Of a stretch of 64,000 nt of DNA, positions 39,219 to 46,890 are shown piece after piece; the first letter of the stretch is position 1; each line of letters opens with the position of its first letter. The notes beneath the pieces are model-generated. The model searched no databases. It had not been told where the DNA came from and saw nothing but the letters and a program-made list of their open reading frames with translations. The position numbers were made by a program, and so were the translations under genes. Source of the DNA: DATBLE01 sp963837265 (lineage in GTDB: Bacteria; Actinomycetota; Thermoleophilia; Gaiellales; Gaiellaceae); the NCBI GenBank assembly GCA_963837265.1, contig CAWIMQ010000006.1:777406-841405 (forward strand), given 5' to 3'.

Positions 39219-41093
39219 GTGCGCCGGGCGCTCTGCCTCGCGGCCGCGTTCGTCGCCCTCTCCTTCCCGGCTTCCGCCGGCGCCTACTACCTTCCGAATG
39301 CCGACGTCGCCGTGCGCGCCGCCCCGGACGGATCGCTCCTCGTCGCGGAGCACATCACGATCGGCGGCGCCTACCACGGTGCCTACCGGGACATCCCGCT
39401 GCGCAAGGGCGAGACGATCGACCGGATCGGGGTCGCCGAGAGCGGCACGCCGTACACCCGCGGCGGAAGCACGAAGCTCGGCTCGATCGACACGCCCGGT
39501 ACGTTCAACTACGACCTGGGCGGCAAGCGGGTGCGGATCGTCTGGCACTTCCAGGCCGCGGGTGAGCAGCGCACCTTCACGATCTCGTACCGGTTCCGGG
39601 GCCTCACCGTCGCCTACGACGACGTCGCCGACGTGAACCTGCGGGTGTGGGGCGACAACTGGTCGGCGCCGCTCTCGAGCCTGGCGGCGTCGCTCGTCTT
39701 GCCGCGCCCGGCGACGCTCGATCCGAGCTACCGCGTCTGGGGCCATCCGCCGTGGGTGAACGGCGTCGTCACACGGTCGCCGAACGAGGCGACGCTGCGG
39801 GCGGTCAACGTGCCGAGCAAGCAGTGGGTCGAGCTCCACGTCGTCTTCCCGCGCGACCTGCTCACCTCGACTGCAGGCGCGAAGGTGCACCCCGGCAACG
39901 GGCTGGCGACGATCGGCGAGCGGGAGGCGGACGCGCAGGCGGGATACCAGCACGACCGTGACCGGCTGGAGGACGCGAAGCGCCACATCGGCCGGACGCT
40001 CGGGTACCTGGCCCTGCTCGGCCTCGGCCCCGGCTCTGCGGCCCTCCTCCTCGTCTGGCTCGTCTACGGCCGCGAGCGCAGGACCGGCTACGACCGCGAG
40101 TACGAGCAGCAGCCTCCCACCGACACCGAGCCGGCGTTGGTTCCCGCGCTGCTCCGACAGGACAAGGCGTGCGGCTCGCAGGAGTTCACCGCCACCCTGT
40201 TCGACCTGATCCGGAGAGGCCGGTACAAGTCGGCGCCCGTGAACACGGAGAAGAAGACGTGGGGCGGGATGAAGCACGAGACCGTCGCCGACCTGATGCT
40301 GACCCCGGGCGACCAGACCGTGGAGCTGGCCCGCTTCGAGGAGCCGGTCGCGGACGTGATCGACTCGGCGGTCGACGCCGACGGCGAGCGGCTGAGCGCC
40401 CTCCGAGACCGGATCGAGGCGCATCGAACCGAGAACGCAAAGCGGTTCTCGACCTTCAAGGAGCGGGTCTCGTCTGCGATCGACGCGAAGAGGTGGTACG
40501 TCGAGTCCGGCAGCGGCGCGATCGTCGCCGCGCTCGTGGTCTTCGTCGCCGCCGCGGTCGTCCTCCTCTGGATCGCCATCGACGGCTGGCGGCCCGGCAC
40601 GCCGCGGTGGAGCGACGTGGTCCAGGCGGCCCTCGGAGGGTGCGCGGTCGCGAACGCGGCGATCCTGGCCGGCGCCCTCACCCGCGTGCGGCTCTGGCGC
40701 CGCCGGACGAGGACCGGCGAGACCGAGGCCGAGCGCTGGGACGCATTCCGACGCTACCTGACCGACTTCCCGCGGCTGCAGGACGCGCCCCCGGCGACTC
40801 TCGAGCTCTGGGAGCGCTTCCTCGTCTACGGGATCGCGTTCGGGATCGCCGAGCGGGTGCTCCAGGGCGCGCAGCTGCACATGCCCCAGGCCCTGCACGA
40901 TCAGAGCTCGATCTTCTGGATCACGCCCTACGGCGATCTCGGCTCCGGGCCGAGCGCGCTCGCGATCGGCGATCTCAGCTCCGGCTTCGGCTCGGCGCTG
41001 ACGCCGCCGTCGTCGTCGGGCGGCGGCTTCGGCGGAGGCTTCTCGGGCGGAGGCGGTGGAGGCGGCGGGGGGGGAGGCGGAGGCGCCTGGTAG
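39219..41093 (+). CDS. DUF2207-family membrane protein
   Basis: The 624-residue product has a Sec signal (RALCLAAAFVALSFPASAGA), an extracellular beta-rich DUF2207 domain (YLPNADVAVRAAPDGSLLVA; HGAYRDIPLRKGE; TFTISYRFRGLTVAYDDVAD), a transmembrane segment near 270-290, a cytoplasmic helical domain, a second pair of membrane segments at about 430-485, and a Gly/Ser-rich tail ending in an uninterrupted poly-glycine run and AW. GTG 39219 follows lemA by 7 nt. The pair probably acts together in the envelope. Confidence 0.88.
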   Translation: MRRALCLAAAFVALSFPASAGAYYLPNADVAVRAAPDGSLLVAEHITIGGAYHGAYRDIPLRKGETIDRIGVAESGTPYTRGGSTKLGSIDTPGTFNYDLGGKRVRIVWHFQAAGEQRTFTISYRFRGLTVAYDDVADVNLRVWGDNWSAPLSSLAASLVLPRPATLDPSYRVWGHPPWVNGVVTRSPNEATLRAVNVPSKQWVELHVVFPRDLLTSTAGAKVHPGNGLATIGEREADAQAGYQHDRDRLEDAKRHIGRTLGYLALLGLGPGSAALLLVWLVYGRERRTGYDREYEQQPPTDTEPALVPALLRQDKACGSQEFTATLFDLIRRGRYKSAPVNTEKKTWGGMKHETVADLMLTPGDQTVELARFEEPVADVIDSAVDADGERLSALRDRIEAHRTENAKRFSTFKERVSSAIDAKRWYVESGSGAIVAALVVFVAAAVVLLWIAIDGWRPGTPRWSDVVQAALGGCAVANAAILAGALTRVRLWRRRTRTGETEAERWDAFRRYLTDFPRLQDAPPATLELWERFLVYGIAFGIAERVLQGAQLHMPQALHDQSSIFWITPYGDLGSGPSALAIGDLSSGFGSALTPPSSSGGGFGGGFSGGGGGGGGGGGGGAW

Positions 41094-41105
41094 GCCGCTC
41101 CCGGC

Positions 41106-42074
41106 TCAGCTCGCGGGCACGCGCGCCGCTGCCGCCCCGAGCAGAGCTGCAACCTCTTCGTACAGCGGTGCCGCCTCGCGCTCGATGTAGTCGAGCGCGT
41201 CGGGGTCGAGCTGGTCGCGGCGGTGAGCCATCGCGGCGTTGATGCCGTAGTCCCGCACGGCAAAGGACGAGTTCGGGAGCATCGGCCTGCCGAGATATGT
41301 CGGCTGCATGAGGGACGCCTGGAAGTCGATGCCGACGAAGGCGGCCAGCCTGCGCATCACCGGCTCGGGCTCCGACACGAGGTCGGCGAACAGCACGCCG
41401 GCCGCCCAGTCGGCGCCGCTCTCCACCACCCCGGCGATCGCGCGAGCGCACTCGCTCCACTGGTCGATCGCGGCGGCCACGTCCCTGTACTGCTTCCGAT
41501 GGCGGCTGCTCGAGGCGAACCAGGAGAAGGGGTCGCGGAGGATCGTGATCAGCTTCCCGTCGGGGTAGGCGGCGAGGAAGTGCTCCAGGCTTTCCGGCGC
41601 CATGACGATCCGCGGGAGGAAGCCCGTGATCACCTGCTCGCGGCCGGTCGGCTCCCACTCGCGCCAGGTCGTGAAGAAGGAGCTGAAGTAGGCGTTCAGG
41701 ACGTCTCGCTGGCTCTCGAGCGGCCGCGTGCCGACGATGCGGAGGAACAGCTCGCGCTGCTCGTCTGCCGAGAACGTGAACGGAAAGCGGAGCTCGGAGG
41801 CAAACGGGTTCCTGCCCGGTTTGGCGAACCCTCTCCGGGAGAGCTTCGCCCACTTCCTGTTGTGCAGCCGGTCGAACCATTCGAGCGGGTCGGCCGCAAG
41901 GTCGAAGACCGGCCAGTCCTCCTTGGTCGGGTACCAGATGCGCAGCTCGAGCGGATGCGCGTAGACCTGCGGGTGGCCGTCGAAGAGCTCGGCGAGGAGG
42001 CTGCCGCCGGAGCGCTGGATCTGGCTGACGAGCGCGAGCGGCGCGTCGATCCGGAAGGGCTCTCTCTCGCCCAC
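41106..42074 (-). CDS. Sulfotransferase-family protein
   Basis: The 322-residue product has a 5'-phosphosulfate-binding-loop-like start (ALVSQIQRSGGSLLAELFDG), HPQVYAHPLELRIWYPTKED, and the 3'-phosphate-binding segment KLITILRDPFSWFASSSRHR. Later come VLFADLVSEPEPVMRRLAAF and VGIDF. These match PAPS-dependent sulfotransferases (Sulfotransfer_3 type), which often modify cell-surface glycans or lipids. The acceptor is unknown. GTG 42074 has TAGGGT exactly 6 nt upstream. Confidence 0.82.
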   Translation of the reverse strand: MGEREPFRIDAPLALVSQIQRSGGSLLAELFDGHPQVYAHPLELRIWYPTKEDWPVFDLAADPLEWFDRLHNRKWAKLSRRGFAKPGRNPFASELRFPFTFSADEQRELFLRIVGTRPLESQRDVLNAYFSSFFTTWREWEPTGREQVITGFLPRIVMAPESLEHFLAAYPDGKLITILRDPFSWFASSSRHRKQYRDVAAAIDQWSECARAIAGVVESGADWAAGVLFADLVSEPEPVMRRLAAFVGIDFQASLMQPTYLGRPMLPNSSFAVRDYGINAAMAHRRDQLDPDALDYIEREAAPLYEEVAALLGAAAARVPAS

Positions 42075-42080
42075 CGCCCG

Positions 42081-42086
42081 ACCCTA
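42081..42086 (-). promoter_or_regulatory. Candidate -10 element of the sulfotransferase gene
   Basis: TAGGGT on the minus strand lies 6 nt before GTG 42074, with no ribosome site. It falls just before the stop of the upstream RNA methylase gene. Confidence 0.4.
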
Positions 42087-42758
42087 CCTGCGGCTGTGCT
42101 CGTAGAGGGCGATCGCCCCCGCAGCGGCGACGTTCAGCGACTCGGCCCCGGCCGCGAGCGGGATCGTCGCCCGCACGTCGCACGCGGCGACGACGTCCGC
42201 GGGCAGCCCTTCACGCTCGGCTCCCAGGACGAAGACGGTCTGGCCGCCCAGCTCGACCTCGTGGAGCGGCTCGCCCCCGTGGGCGACGAGCGCGGCCCGG
42301 CGCCCGCCGGGCTGCTCGAACCGACCGAGAGGCACGCGGAAGATCGCACCGGCCGCGGCCCGTAGGGCCTTCGGGCCGGTCGGGTCAGCGCATCCTTTCG
42401 AGAGCGCGACCGCGGCGCCGAACGCGTCCGCGGTCCGGATCAGGGTGCCGACGTTGCCCGGGTCGGCGACGCGCCAAAGGGCGAGCGTCGCCGGGAGCGG
42501 CTCGTACGGCGGCAGGTCGGACCGACGGAACACGCCGATCACGCGGGGCGGATGAGGCAGGGCGGAGACCGCGGCAAGCAGGGCAGGCTCCACGTCGCTG
42601 CCGGCGACGAGCAGGTCGGCGGGCTCGATCCCGGCGTCGAGCGCTGCCTCGACCAGGTCCTCCCCTTCGCAGACGAAGAGGCCGAGCCGGTCGCGCTGCC
42701 GCCCGCTCGCGAGCCGCCGGACGAGCCGCAGCCGCGGGTTCGACGCCGAGGTGATCAC
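42084..42758 (-). CDS. TrmH/SpoU-family RNA 2'-O-methyltransferase
   Basis: The 224-residue product has an N-terminal substrate-binding domain (ITSASNPRLRLVRRLASGRQ; LFVCEGEDLVEAAL) and a SPOUT knot: VADPGNVGTLIRTADAFGAA (motif 1), VFVLGAEREGLP (motif 2) and IPLAAGAESLNVAAAGAIAL (motif 3). It probably methylates a ribose in 23S rRNA. The gene lies close to the rplT cluster on the same strand, as is common for this family (YsgA/RlmB-like position). GTG 42758 has TAGAGT exactly 6 nt upstream. Confidence 0.9.
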   Translation of the reverse strand: MITSASNPRLRLVRRLASGRQRDRLGLFVCEGEDLVEAALDAGIEPADLLVAGSDVEPALLAAVSALPHPPRVIGVFRRSDLPPYEPLPATLALWRVADPGNVGTLIRTADAFGAAVALSKGCADPTGPKALRAAAGAIFRVPLGRFEQPGGRRAALVAHGGEPLHEVELGGQTVFVLGAEREGLPADVVAACDVRATIPLAAGAESLNVAAAGAIALYEHSRR

Positions 42759-42764
42759 GCGAGC

Positions 42765-42770
42765 ACTCTA
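42765..42770 (-). promoter_or_regulatory. Candidate -10 element of the SpoU-family gene
   Basis: TAGAGT on the minus strand lies 6 nt before GTG 42758; no ribosome site. Confidence 0.45.
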
Positions 42771-42786
42771 GGCCGAGCCGCAAACG

Positions 42787-42928
42787 GCCGCGTCCGAGGG
42801 ACAGTCCCTGAGCCGCATGGTCAGGCGGACGGCAGCGACCCGGCCGTAACACCTCGCACGCCCGACCGCGCGGATCTGCGGTTCAGCTTGTGGACAACGC
42901 GTTACAGGGACTGTCCCTGGGACGCGGC
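42787..42928. repeat. 142-bp element bounded by 24-bp inverted repeats (MITE/REP-like)
   Basis: 42787-42810 and the reverse complement of 42905-42928 match at 23 of 24 positions. Each arm contains a near-palindromic GGGACAGTCCC core. The 94 bp between them has no reading frame of note. It occupies most of the gap downstream of rplT and resembles small non-autonomous palindromic elements; no transposase is in the window. Confidence 0.6.
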
Positions 42929-42943
42929 TCGAAGAGCCGCGTC
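42921..42943 (-). terminator. 10-bp hairpin downstream of rplT
   Basis: GACGCGGCTC and GAGCCGCGTC flank a GAA loop, 40 nt past the rplT stop. It partly overlaps the right arm of the inverted-repeat element. No T-run is seen. Confidence 0.5.
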
Positions 42944-42982
42944 CGAAGGAGGCAAGCGCGACGATGCGGCGGCCGCAGCGCC

Positions 42983-43342
42983 CTAGCGCTGCAGCGCGGC
43001 CTTCGCCTGCTCCGCGATCGCGGCGAAGGCGGCCGGGTCGGAGACGGCGAGATCGGCGAGCACCTTGCGGTCGAGCCCGATCTCCGCCTTCCGGCAGCCG
43101 GCGACGAACTGGTTGTACGAAAGACCGTGCGTGCGCGCGGCCGCGTTGATCCGGATGATCCAGAGGCTGCGCATCGTCCGCTTGCGCACCTTGCGGTCGC
43201 GATAGGCGTAGGCGAGCGAGTGGTCGAGCTGCTCCTTCGCCCGGGTGTAGGTCTTGGACTTGAGCCCCCAGTAGCCCTTCGCCTGCTCGAGGGCCTTGCG
43301 CCGCTTCTTGCGCGCGTGGAGGGAACGCTTGACGCGAGGCAT
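42983..43342 (-). CDS. rplT: 50S ribosomal protein L20
   Basis: The 119-residue protein has the standard L20 sequence: PRVKRSLHARKKRRKALEQA, GYWGLKSKTY, RKRTMRSLWIIRINAAAR and LSYNQFVAG. L20 binds 23S rRNA early in assembly and in some bacteria represses its own operon. It closes the thrS-infC-rpmI-rplT cluster, 15 nt after rpmI. Confidence 0.98.
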   Translation of the reverse strand: MPRVKRSLHARKKRRKALEQAKGYWGLKSKTYTRAKEQLDHSLAYAYRDRKVRKRTMRSLWIIRINAAARTHGLSYNQFVAGCRKAEIGLDRKVLADLAVSDPAAFAAIAEQAKAALQR

Positions 43343-43357
43343 CGTCGACCTCCTCCT

Positions 43358-43552
43358 CTAGATCCCGAGCTGTTTCCGGGCGCTTTTCGCGTCGCTACCG
43401 GCGAGCGGCGCGTCCCGCCGGAAGCTGCGCTTCCGCTTCGCCGACTTCTTCTCGAGCAGGTGGCTCTTCATCGCCCGGCGGCGCAGGAGCTTTCCGGTCG
43501 CCGTCACCTTGAACCGCTTCTTCGCTCCGCTGTGTGTCTTCTGTTTCGGCAT
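43358..43552 (-). CDS. rpmI: 50S ribosomal protein L35
   Basis: The 64-residue protein begins MPKQKTHSGAKKRFKVTATG and has the basic core LLRRRAMKSHLLEKKSAKRK. ATG 43552 is preceded by GGAGAG about 8 nt upstream. It lies almost entirely inside the 3' end of the infC reading frame, in a different frame (overlap 43395-43552). Confidence 0.96.
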   Translation of the reverse strand: MPKQKTHSGAKKRFKVTATGKLLRRRAMKSHLLEKKSAKRKRSFRRDAPLAGSDAKSARKQLGI

Positions 43553-44132
43553 CTCTCGTCTCTCCGGGATGTTTCTGCGCCCCGGCATTCCTCGTCGGGG
43601 CGAGCACCATCACCATGTTGCGCCCGTCGAGGAGCGGCGGCTGCTCCACGAGCCCGATCTCCTTCACGTCCTCCGCCAACCGCATCAGCAGGTCACGGCC
43701 CCGCTCCGGATGGGTGGTCTCCCGCCCGCGGAACATGATCGTGACCTTCACCTTCGCGCGCTGGTTGAGGAAGCGCTCGACGTGGCCCTTCTTGGTGTTG
43801 TAGTCGTGGATCTGGATCTTCGGCCTGAGCTTGATCTCCTTGACGTGGATCTGCAGCTGGTGCTTCCGTGCCTGCTTCGCCTTCTGCTCCTGCTCGTACC
43901 GGTACTTCCCGTAGTCCATCACCTTGGCCACGGGGGGGTCGGCCTGAGCGGCGATCTCGACGAGGTCGAGCCCCTTCGAGTACGCGTAGTCGAGCGCTTC
44001 CGCGACCGCCTTGATTCCGATCTGGCTGCCGTCCTCGTCTACGAGCCGCACGCGCGGCGCACGGATCCCCTCGTTGATCCGGTTTTGCGAGGCCGGGCGA
44101 ACGGGAGGCTCTACGCTCCGCCGTGGTCTCAA
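43395..44132 (-). CDS. infC: Translation initiation factor IF-3, with long C-terminal extension overlapping rpmI
   Basis: IF-3 checks start-codon/initiator pairing on the 30S subunit. The 245-residue frame has the N domain (NRINEGIRAPRVRLVDEDGS), linker (YRYEQEQKAKQARKHQLQ) and C domain (KEIKLRPKIQIHDYNTKKGH; FLNQRAKVKVTIMFRGRE; NMVMVLAP). After this usual end it continues about 65 residues (acidic, then Pro/Glu-rich) to a stop inside rpmI. The frame is bounded upstream by TAG, and the only standard start before the N domain is TTG 44132, with a weak ribosome site. Rare infC start codons are a known basis of IF-3 autoregulation. Confidence 0.9.
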   Translation of the reverse strand: MRPRRSVEPPVRPASQNRINEGIRAPRVRLVDEDGSQIGIKAVAEALDYAYSKGLDLVEIAAQADPPVAKVMDYGKYRYEQEQKAKQARKHQLQIHVKEIKLRPKIQIHDYNTKKGHVERFLNQRAKVKVTIMFRGRETTHPERGRDLLMRLAEDVKEIGLVEQPPLLDGRNMVMVLAPTRNAGAQKHPGETRDAETEDTQRSEEAVQGDGDRKAPAPPGDEEPPAREEVGEAEAQLPAGRAARR

Positions 44133-44180
44133 AGGCTTCTAACCAAGCTCGCTCGGTTCTCCTTCGTAGAACGACAAAGA

Positions 44181-44196
44181 CCGCTGCAAGCAGCGG
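44181..44196 (-). promoter_or_regulatory. Hairpin in the thrS-infC spacer
   Basis: CCGCTG and CAGCGG flank a CAAG/CTTG loop; on the minus strand TCTTTGTCGTTCT follows. It sits in the 151-nt spacer between thrS and infC, where many bacteria control the ribosomal-protein part of the operon. An attenuator is possible but the stem is short. Confidence 0.3.
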
Positions 44197-44283
44197 CCCG
44201 AAATCCTCGTCCTTCGACTCGGTTGAACCTCCGATGAGCTGCACTCCGGAGGTGAGGAACGGGTCGTCCCTGCTTGAGCAGGA

Positions 44284-46161
44284 TCACAGCGTACCAAGTT
44301 CTGCGAGCAACTCGTCCAGCGACTTCGTGGATTGTTCTCCCCCGCGTTCGCGAACTGCGAGCGCATCCGCCGACTCCCGGTCGCCGTAGACGATCACGTA
44401 CGGGACCTTCTCGACCTCGGCGTTGCGGATCCGCTTGCCGACGGTGTCGTCGGAGTCGTCCACCTCCACGCGGTAGGGAATCCGCTCGGCGAGCGCCGCG
44501 GCCGCCCCGACGTGGTCCCGGCCCACGGGAATCACGCGCACCTGCACCGGCGAGAGCCAGAACGGCAGCGCGCCGGCGTAGTGCTCGATCAGGATCCCGA
44601 TGAACCGCTCGAGCGAGCCCATGAGTGTCCGGTGGACGACGATCGGAGTGTGCTCGGCGTTGTCGGAGCCGACGTACGTGAGCCCGAAGCGGGCGGGCAT
44701 CTGGAAGTCGAGCTGGACCGTGCCGCACTGCCAGCTTCGCCCGAGCGAGTCGGCGAGATGGAGGTCGATCTTCGGACCGTAGAACGCCCCGTCGCCCGGG
44801 TTGACCGTGTGCCCGATCCCGCGCCGCTCGAGCGCGCGCTCGAGCGCGGCCTCGGCCTCGTCCCACTGCTCGTCCGTGCCGAGCCGGTTCTCGGGACGGG
44901 TGGAGAGCTCCGCCCTCACGTCGAGGCCGAACAGGTCGTACACGAAGAACCCGAAGTCCAGGCAGCCGAAGATCTCGTCCTCGACCTGGTCCGGCGTGCA
45001 GAAGATGTGCGCGTCGTCCTGAGTGACATGCCGGACGCGGAGCAGCCCGTGCAGCGTCCCGGCCAGCTCGTTGCGGTGCAGCGCCGCCGCCTCGGCGAAG
45101 CGCATCGGCAGCTCGCGGTAGGAGCGGAGCCGGCTGCCGAACAGGAGCATGTGTCCCGGACAGTTCATCGGCTTCATCCCGTACGTGGGCCCGTCCTCGC
45201 TCGGGATCAGGAACATGTGGTCGCGGAACTTCTCCCAGTGGCCCGAGATCTCCCAGAGCTGCTTGTCGAAGATGAGCGGCGTCTTGACCTCGAGGTAGCC
45301 ACGACGTGCGTCCTCGCGCCGGCGGAGCGCCTCCAGCTCGTTGAAGATCACCATCCCCTTCGGGTGCCAGAGGGCCGAGCCGGGCGAGTGCTCGTCGAAA
45401 TGAAAGAGGTCGAGCTGGACACCCAGCCGCCGATGGTCGCGGCGGCGCGCCTCCTCGAGCCGCTCCAGGTACGTGTCGAGGTCCTCCTGCGTAAAGAACG
45501 CGGTCCCGTAGATCCGGGTCAGCTGCGTGTTCCGCTCGTCGCCGCGCCAGTAGGCGCCCGCGAGCCCGGTGAGCTTCAGCGCCTTGATCGGCGCGGAGGT
45601 GAGCAGGTGCGGGCCGCGGCAGAGGTCGGTGAAGTCGCCCTGCGTGTACAGGGAGATGTCGCCCTCGGCCGTGTCGACCAGCTCGACCTTGTAGGGCTCT
45701 TCCTCCGCGAGGAAGCGCTCACGCGCTTGCTCGCGCGAGATCTCCTCCCGCCGCCACTCGCGCCCCTGCTTCAGCTCGCGCCGGACCTCCTCCTCGATCT
45801 TCTGCAGATCCGTCTCGCTGACCGGCTCCGGGAACTCGAAGTCGTAGTAGAAGCCGTTCTCGACCGGCGGGCCGATCGCGATCTTCACGCCGGGATAGAG
45901 GCGTCTCACCGCCTCGGCGAGCAAGTGCGCCGCCGAGTGGCGCAGGACGTACAGGGCATCCGGGTCGGCGTGGTCGCGGGTCGTCAGGATCTGGATCCGC
46001 TCCCCGTCCTCGAGCGGCAACCGCAGATCTCGAAGGTCGCCGTTCGAGCGGACGAGCACCGCCTCCTTCGCCAGCTTCGGGCCGATCGCGTGCGCGGCGT
46101 CGAGGCCGGTGGCGCCGTCGGGGAGCTCGAGCTCGGAGTTGTCGGGGAGAACGACTCGCAC
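44284..46161 (-). CDS. thrS: Threonyl-tRNA synthetase
   Basis: The 625-residue enzyme has a TGS domain (VRVVLPDNSELELPDGATG), an editing domain (YVLRHSAAHLLAEAVRRLYP, then a GPPVENGFYYDFEF pocket; the SAD region appears within VELVDTAEGDISLYTQGDF), a class II core (KTPLIFDKQLWEISGHWEKF; MKPMNCPGHMLLF with the zinc-ligand Cys; RHVTQDDAHIFCTPDQV; VHRTLMGSLERFIGILIEHY) and an anticodon-binding domain. GTG 46161 is chosen from the TATCCT box exactly 7 nt upstream and the alignment of the TGS domain; there is no ribosome site and no room for a T-box. Confidence 0.96.
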   Translation of the reverse strand: MRVVLPDNSELELPDGATGLDAAHAIGPKLAKEAVLVRSNGDLRDLRLPLEDGERIQILTTRDHADPDALYVLRHSAAHLLAEAVRRLYPGVKIAIGPPVENGFYYDFEFPEPVSETDLQKIEEEVRRELKQGREWRREEISREQARERFLAEEEPYKVELVDTAEGDISLYTQGDFTDLCRGPHLLTSAPIKALKLTGLAGAYWRGDERNTQLTRIYGTAFFTQEDLDTYLERLEEARRRDHRRLGVQLDLFHFDEHSPGSALWHPKGMVIFNELEALRRREDARRGYLEVKTPLIFDKQLWEISGHWEKFRDHMFLIPSEDGPTYGMKPMNCPGHMLLFGSRLRSYRELPMRFAEAAALHRNELAGTLHGLLRVRHVTQDDAHIFCTPDQVEDEIFGCLDFGFFVYDLFGLDVRAELSTRPENRLGTDEQWDEAEAALERALERRGIGHTVNPGDGAFYGPKIDLHLADSLGRSWQCGTVQLDFQMPARFGLTYVGSDNAEHTPIVVHRTLMGSLERFIGILIEHYAGALPFWLSPVQVRVIPVGRDHVGAAAALAERIPYRVEVDDSDDTVGKRIRNAEVEKVPYVIVYGDRESADALAVRERGGEQSTKSLDELLAELGTL

Positions 46162-46168
46162 GGGCTTC

Positions 46169-46174
46169 AGGATA
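46169..46174 (-). promoter_or_regulatory. Candidate -10 element of the thrS operon
   Basis: TATCCT on the minus strand lies 7 nt before GTG 46161. The hairpin at 46178-46196 would occupy part of the -35 spacer. Confidence 0.45.
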
Positions 46175-46177
46175 CGA

Positions 46178-46196
46178 CCACGGCCTTCGGCCGTGG
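46178..46196 (-). terminator. 8-bp hairpin after the 101-aa gene
   Basis: CCACGGCC and GGCCGTGG flank TTC, directly after the TAG of the upstream minus-strand gene. It probably separates that gene from thrS. Confidence 0.5.
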
Positions 46197-46502
46197 CTAC
46201 AGACTGCGGAGCGCCGCCCTCGCCTCCGGGCGGTCGAGCGCCTCGACGTAGACGATCTCGCCGTCGATCGTGTCCACGACGAGATCGCCGGCCGGCACCT
46301 GCGCGCCACGGCGGAACCAGCGCCTCATCGGCCGGGCGGTGTAGAAGCTCGCGCACCCCTCGACCTCGCACGCGCAGACGGCGGTGACCCGCAGCCCCGG
46401 AACCTGCTCGGCGAGATCCGTGCGGCCGTGCTCCCGGAGGAGTCGGTCGAGCTCCTCCGCGAGCGCGGGCGCCGTCGCGACGAGCAGCGGTTTCTCCGCC
46501 AT
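46197..46502 (-). CDS. Conserved hypothetical protein with a clustered-cysteine motif, 101 aa
   Basis: The product begins MAEKPLLVATAPALAEELDR and has helices followed by a CACEVEGCASFYTA segment (Cys-x-Cys-x4-Cys), then a beta-rich end (GDLVVDTIDGEIVYVEALDR). The three close cysteines could bind a metal. No membrane span or signal is seen. ATG 46502 lacks a ribosome site. I do not recognise the family. It is divergent from cspA. Confidence 0.65.
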   Translation of the reverse strand: MAEKPLLVATAPALAEELDRLLREHGRTDLAEQVPGLRVTAVCACEVEGCASFYTARPMRRWFRRGAQVPAGDLVVDTIDGEIVYVEALDRPEARAALRSL

Positions 46503-46611
46503 CGTCGAAGTTGTATCGCTGCTACGGTGTCCGCACTAAGAACGAGTACCGACGTCGCAACATCTTGCGCCTTCTCTACCCGTTCGTGAGTGGTAAGGGA
46601 GGTGTGTGTAC

Positions 46612-46821
46612 ATGGCTACCGGTACCGTCAAGTGGTTCAACGCCGCGAAGGGGTACGGGTTCATCACGCCCGACGAGGGCGGCAAGGATCTGTTCGTCCA
46701 CTTCTCGCAGATCGCCGGCGACGGCTACAAGTCGCTCGACGAGGGCGCCCGGGTCGAGTTCGAGGCCCGCGAGGGCCAGAAGGGCCCCGAGGCGACCGCC
46801 GTCATCCCGATCGCCGGGTAA
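46612..46821 (+). CDS. cspA: Cold-shock-domain protein
   Basis: The 69-residue protein is a single cold-shock domain with RNP1 (GYGFITPD) and RNP2 (LFVHFSQI) intact, beginning MATGTVKWFNAAK. It is an RNA chaperone or anti-terminator in this family. ATG 46612 has a strong ribosome site (AAGGGAGG, 9 nt). A leader of up to about 100 nt is available upstream, unlike most neighbours. infA follows after a hairpin. Confidence 0.95.
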   Translation: MATGTVKWFNAAKGYGFITPDEGGKDLFVHFSQIAGDGYKSLDEGARVEFEAREGQKGPEATAVIPIAG

Positions 46822-46831
46822 ACCGCTGTTC

Positions 46832-46861
46832 TGCCGTGCGCTCCGCGCGGGGCGCACGGCA
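46832..46861 (+). terminator. 10-bp hairpin between cspA and infA
   Basis: TGCCGTGCGC pairs with GCGCACGGCA across a 10-nt loop, 10 nt after the cspA stop. It probably terminates or processes the cspA message before infA; no T-run follows. Confidence 0.55.
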
Positions 46862-46874
46862 ACTCTCGAAAGGA

Positions 46875-46890
46875 GCCTGCCGTCGCAGGC
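46875..46890 (+). promoter_or_regulatory. Hairpin at the infA translation start
   Basis: GCCTGC and GCAGGC form a 6-bp stem around CGTC. The loop contains the GTC that occupies the expected infA start position, right after the Shine-Dalgarno sequence AAAGGAG (46869-46875). Confidence 0.4.

Noticed and set aside
42787..42928. CRISPR-like repeat
   Set aside because: There are only two arms in inverted orientation, with no direct repeats, spacers or cas genes.
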